DNA of 39,469 nucleotides from an uncultured Clostridia bacterium (GTDB taxonomy: Bacteria; Bacillota; Clostridia; TANB77; CAG-508): NCBI GenBank assembly GCA_947623465.1, contig CANQGU010000017.1, positions 1 to 39,469 on the forward strand, in the 5' to 3' direction. Position 1 is the stretch's first letter. Every line of letters starts with the position of its first letter. The notes below the pieces were generated by a model, which did not search any database, was not told the DNA's origin, and was given only the letters and a program-made list of their open reading frames with translations. Shown piece after piece: positions 39,441 to 39,469 of the stretch. Both the position numbers and the translations under genes were made by a program.

Positions 39441-39469
39441 TATTAAAATAATATAGCACTTATCTAAAA

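Overview
The window is a chromosomal segment of a low-G+C Firmicute, most likely an uncultured gut Clostridia lineage. The evidence is AT-rich DNA, AGA-dominated arginine usage, a PolC-type replicase, WhiA, AddA, a glmS ribozyme, the ylxM-ffh-rpsP-khpA-rimM-trmD-rplS cluster, and a giant surface protein with the clostridial prepilin-like KGITLISL leader. TGA is a normal stop (hemW ends with it).

Layout: 5S rRNA and tRNA-Asn (220-420); a mostly empty stretch with two 20-bp direct repeats; a Nudix hydrolase; a DUF308/HdeD-like membrane protein; a eukaryote-like long GMP synthase (guaA); polC (4070-8490); an Xre regulator divergent from a 3,275-residue surface protein (9004-18832) across a promoter with paired operators; a ribbon-helix-helix-like small gene; glmS with its ribozyme (minus strand); uvrC; a foreign-looking membrane-protein gene (minus strand, 23292-24473); a 51-aa gene plus addA; an Rpn/PD-(D/E)XK nuclease-family gene; the ylxM-ffh-rpsP-khpA-rimM-trmD-rplS-trmB series; whiA; hemW; lysS.

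Main discovery: seven genes look frameshifted (polC twice, the surface protein, uvrC, addA, the Rpn-family gene twice, ffh, trmB). All nine lesions are the same: one extra C immediately before an in-frame glycine codon GGA or GGT, making an in-frame CGG triplet. Skipping that C restores a full-length protein with a conserved glycine in its expected motif, including the P-loops of Ffh and AddA, SRGSVGSSF of PolC and [10 protein letters not shown] of TrmB. Reading by eye, CGG occurs in frame nowhere else in the host-like genes, although CGT, CGC and CGA are all used for Arg. The only other in-frame CGGs are three in the foreign-looking gene at 23292-24473. This fits a lineage in which CGG is unassigned or lacks its tRNA, and CGGN is read with a +1 shift, or as a four-base codon, as glycine. 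The genes would then be functional rather than pseudogenes. A consensus or assembly artefact must be excluded, but its strict codon phase argues against it.

Regulatory and repeat features include a glmS ribozyme, a candidate attenuator before ylxM-ffh, a possible L19 leader, a 123-nt imperfect inverted repeat after ffh, three REP-like ~28-bp repeats, and a 45-bp repeat expansion in rplS.
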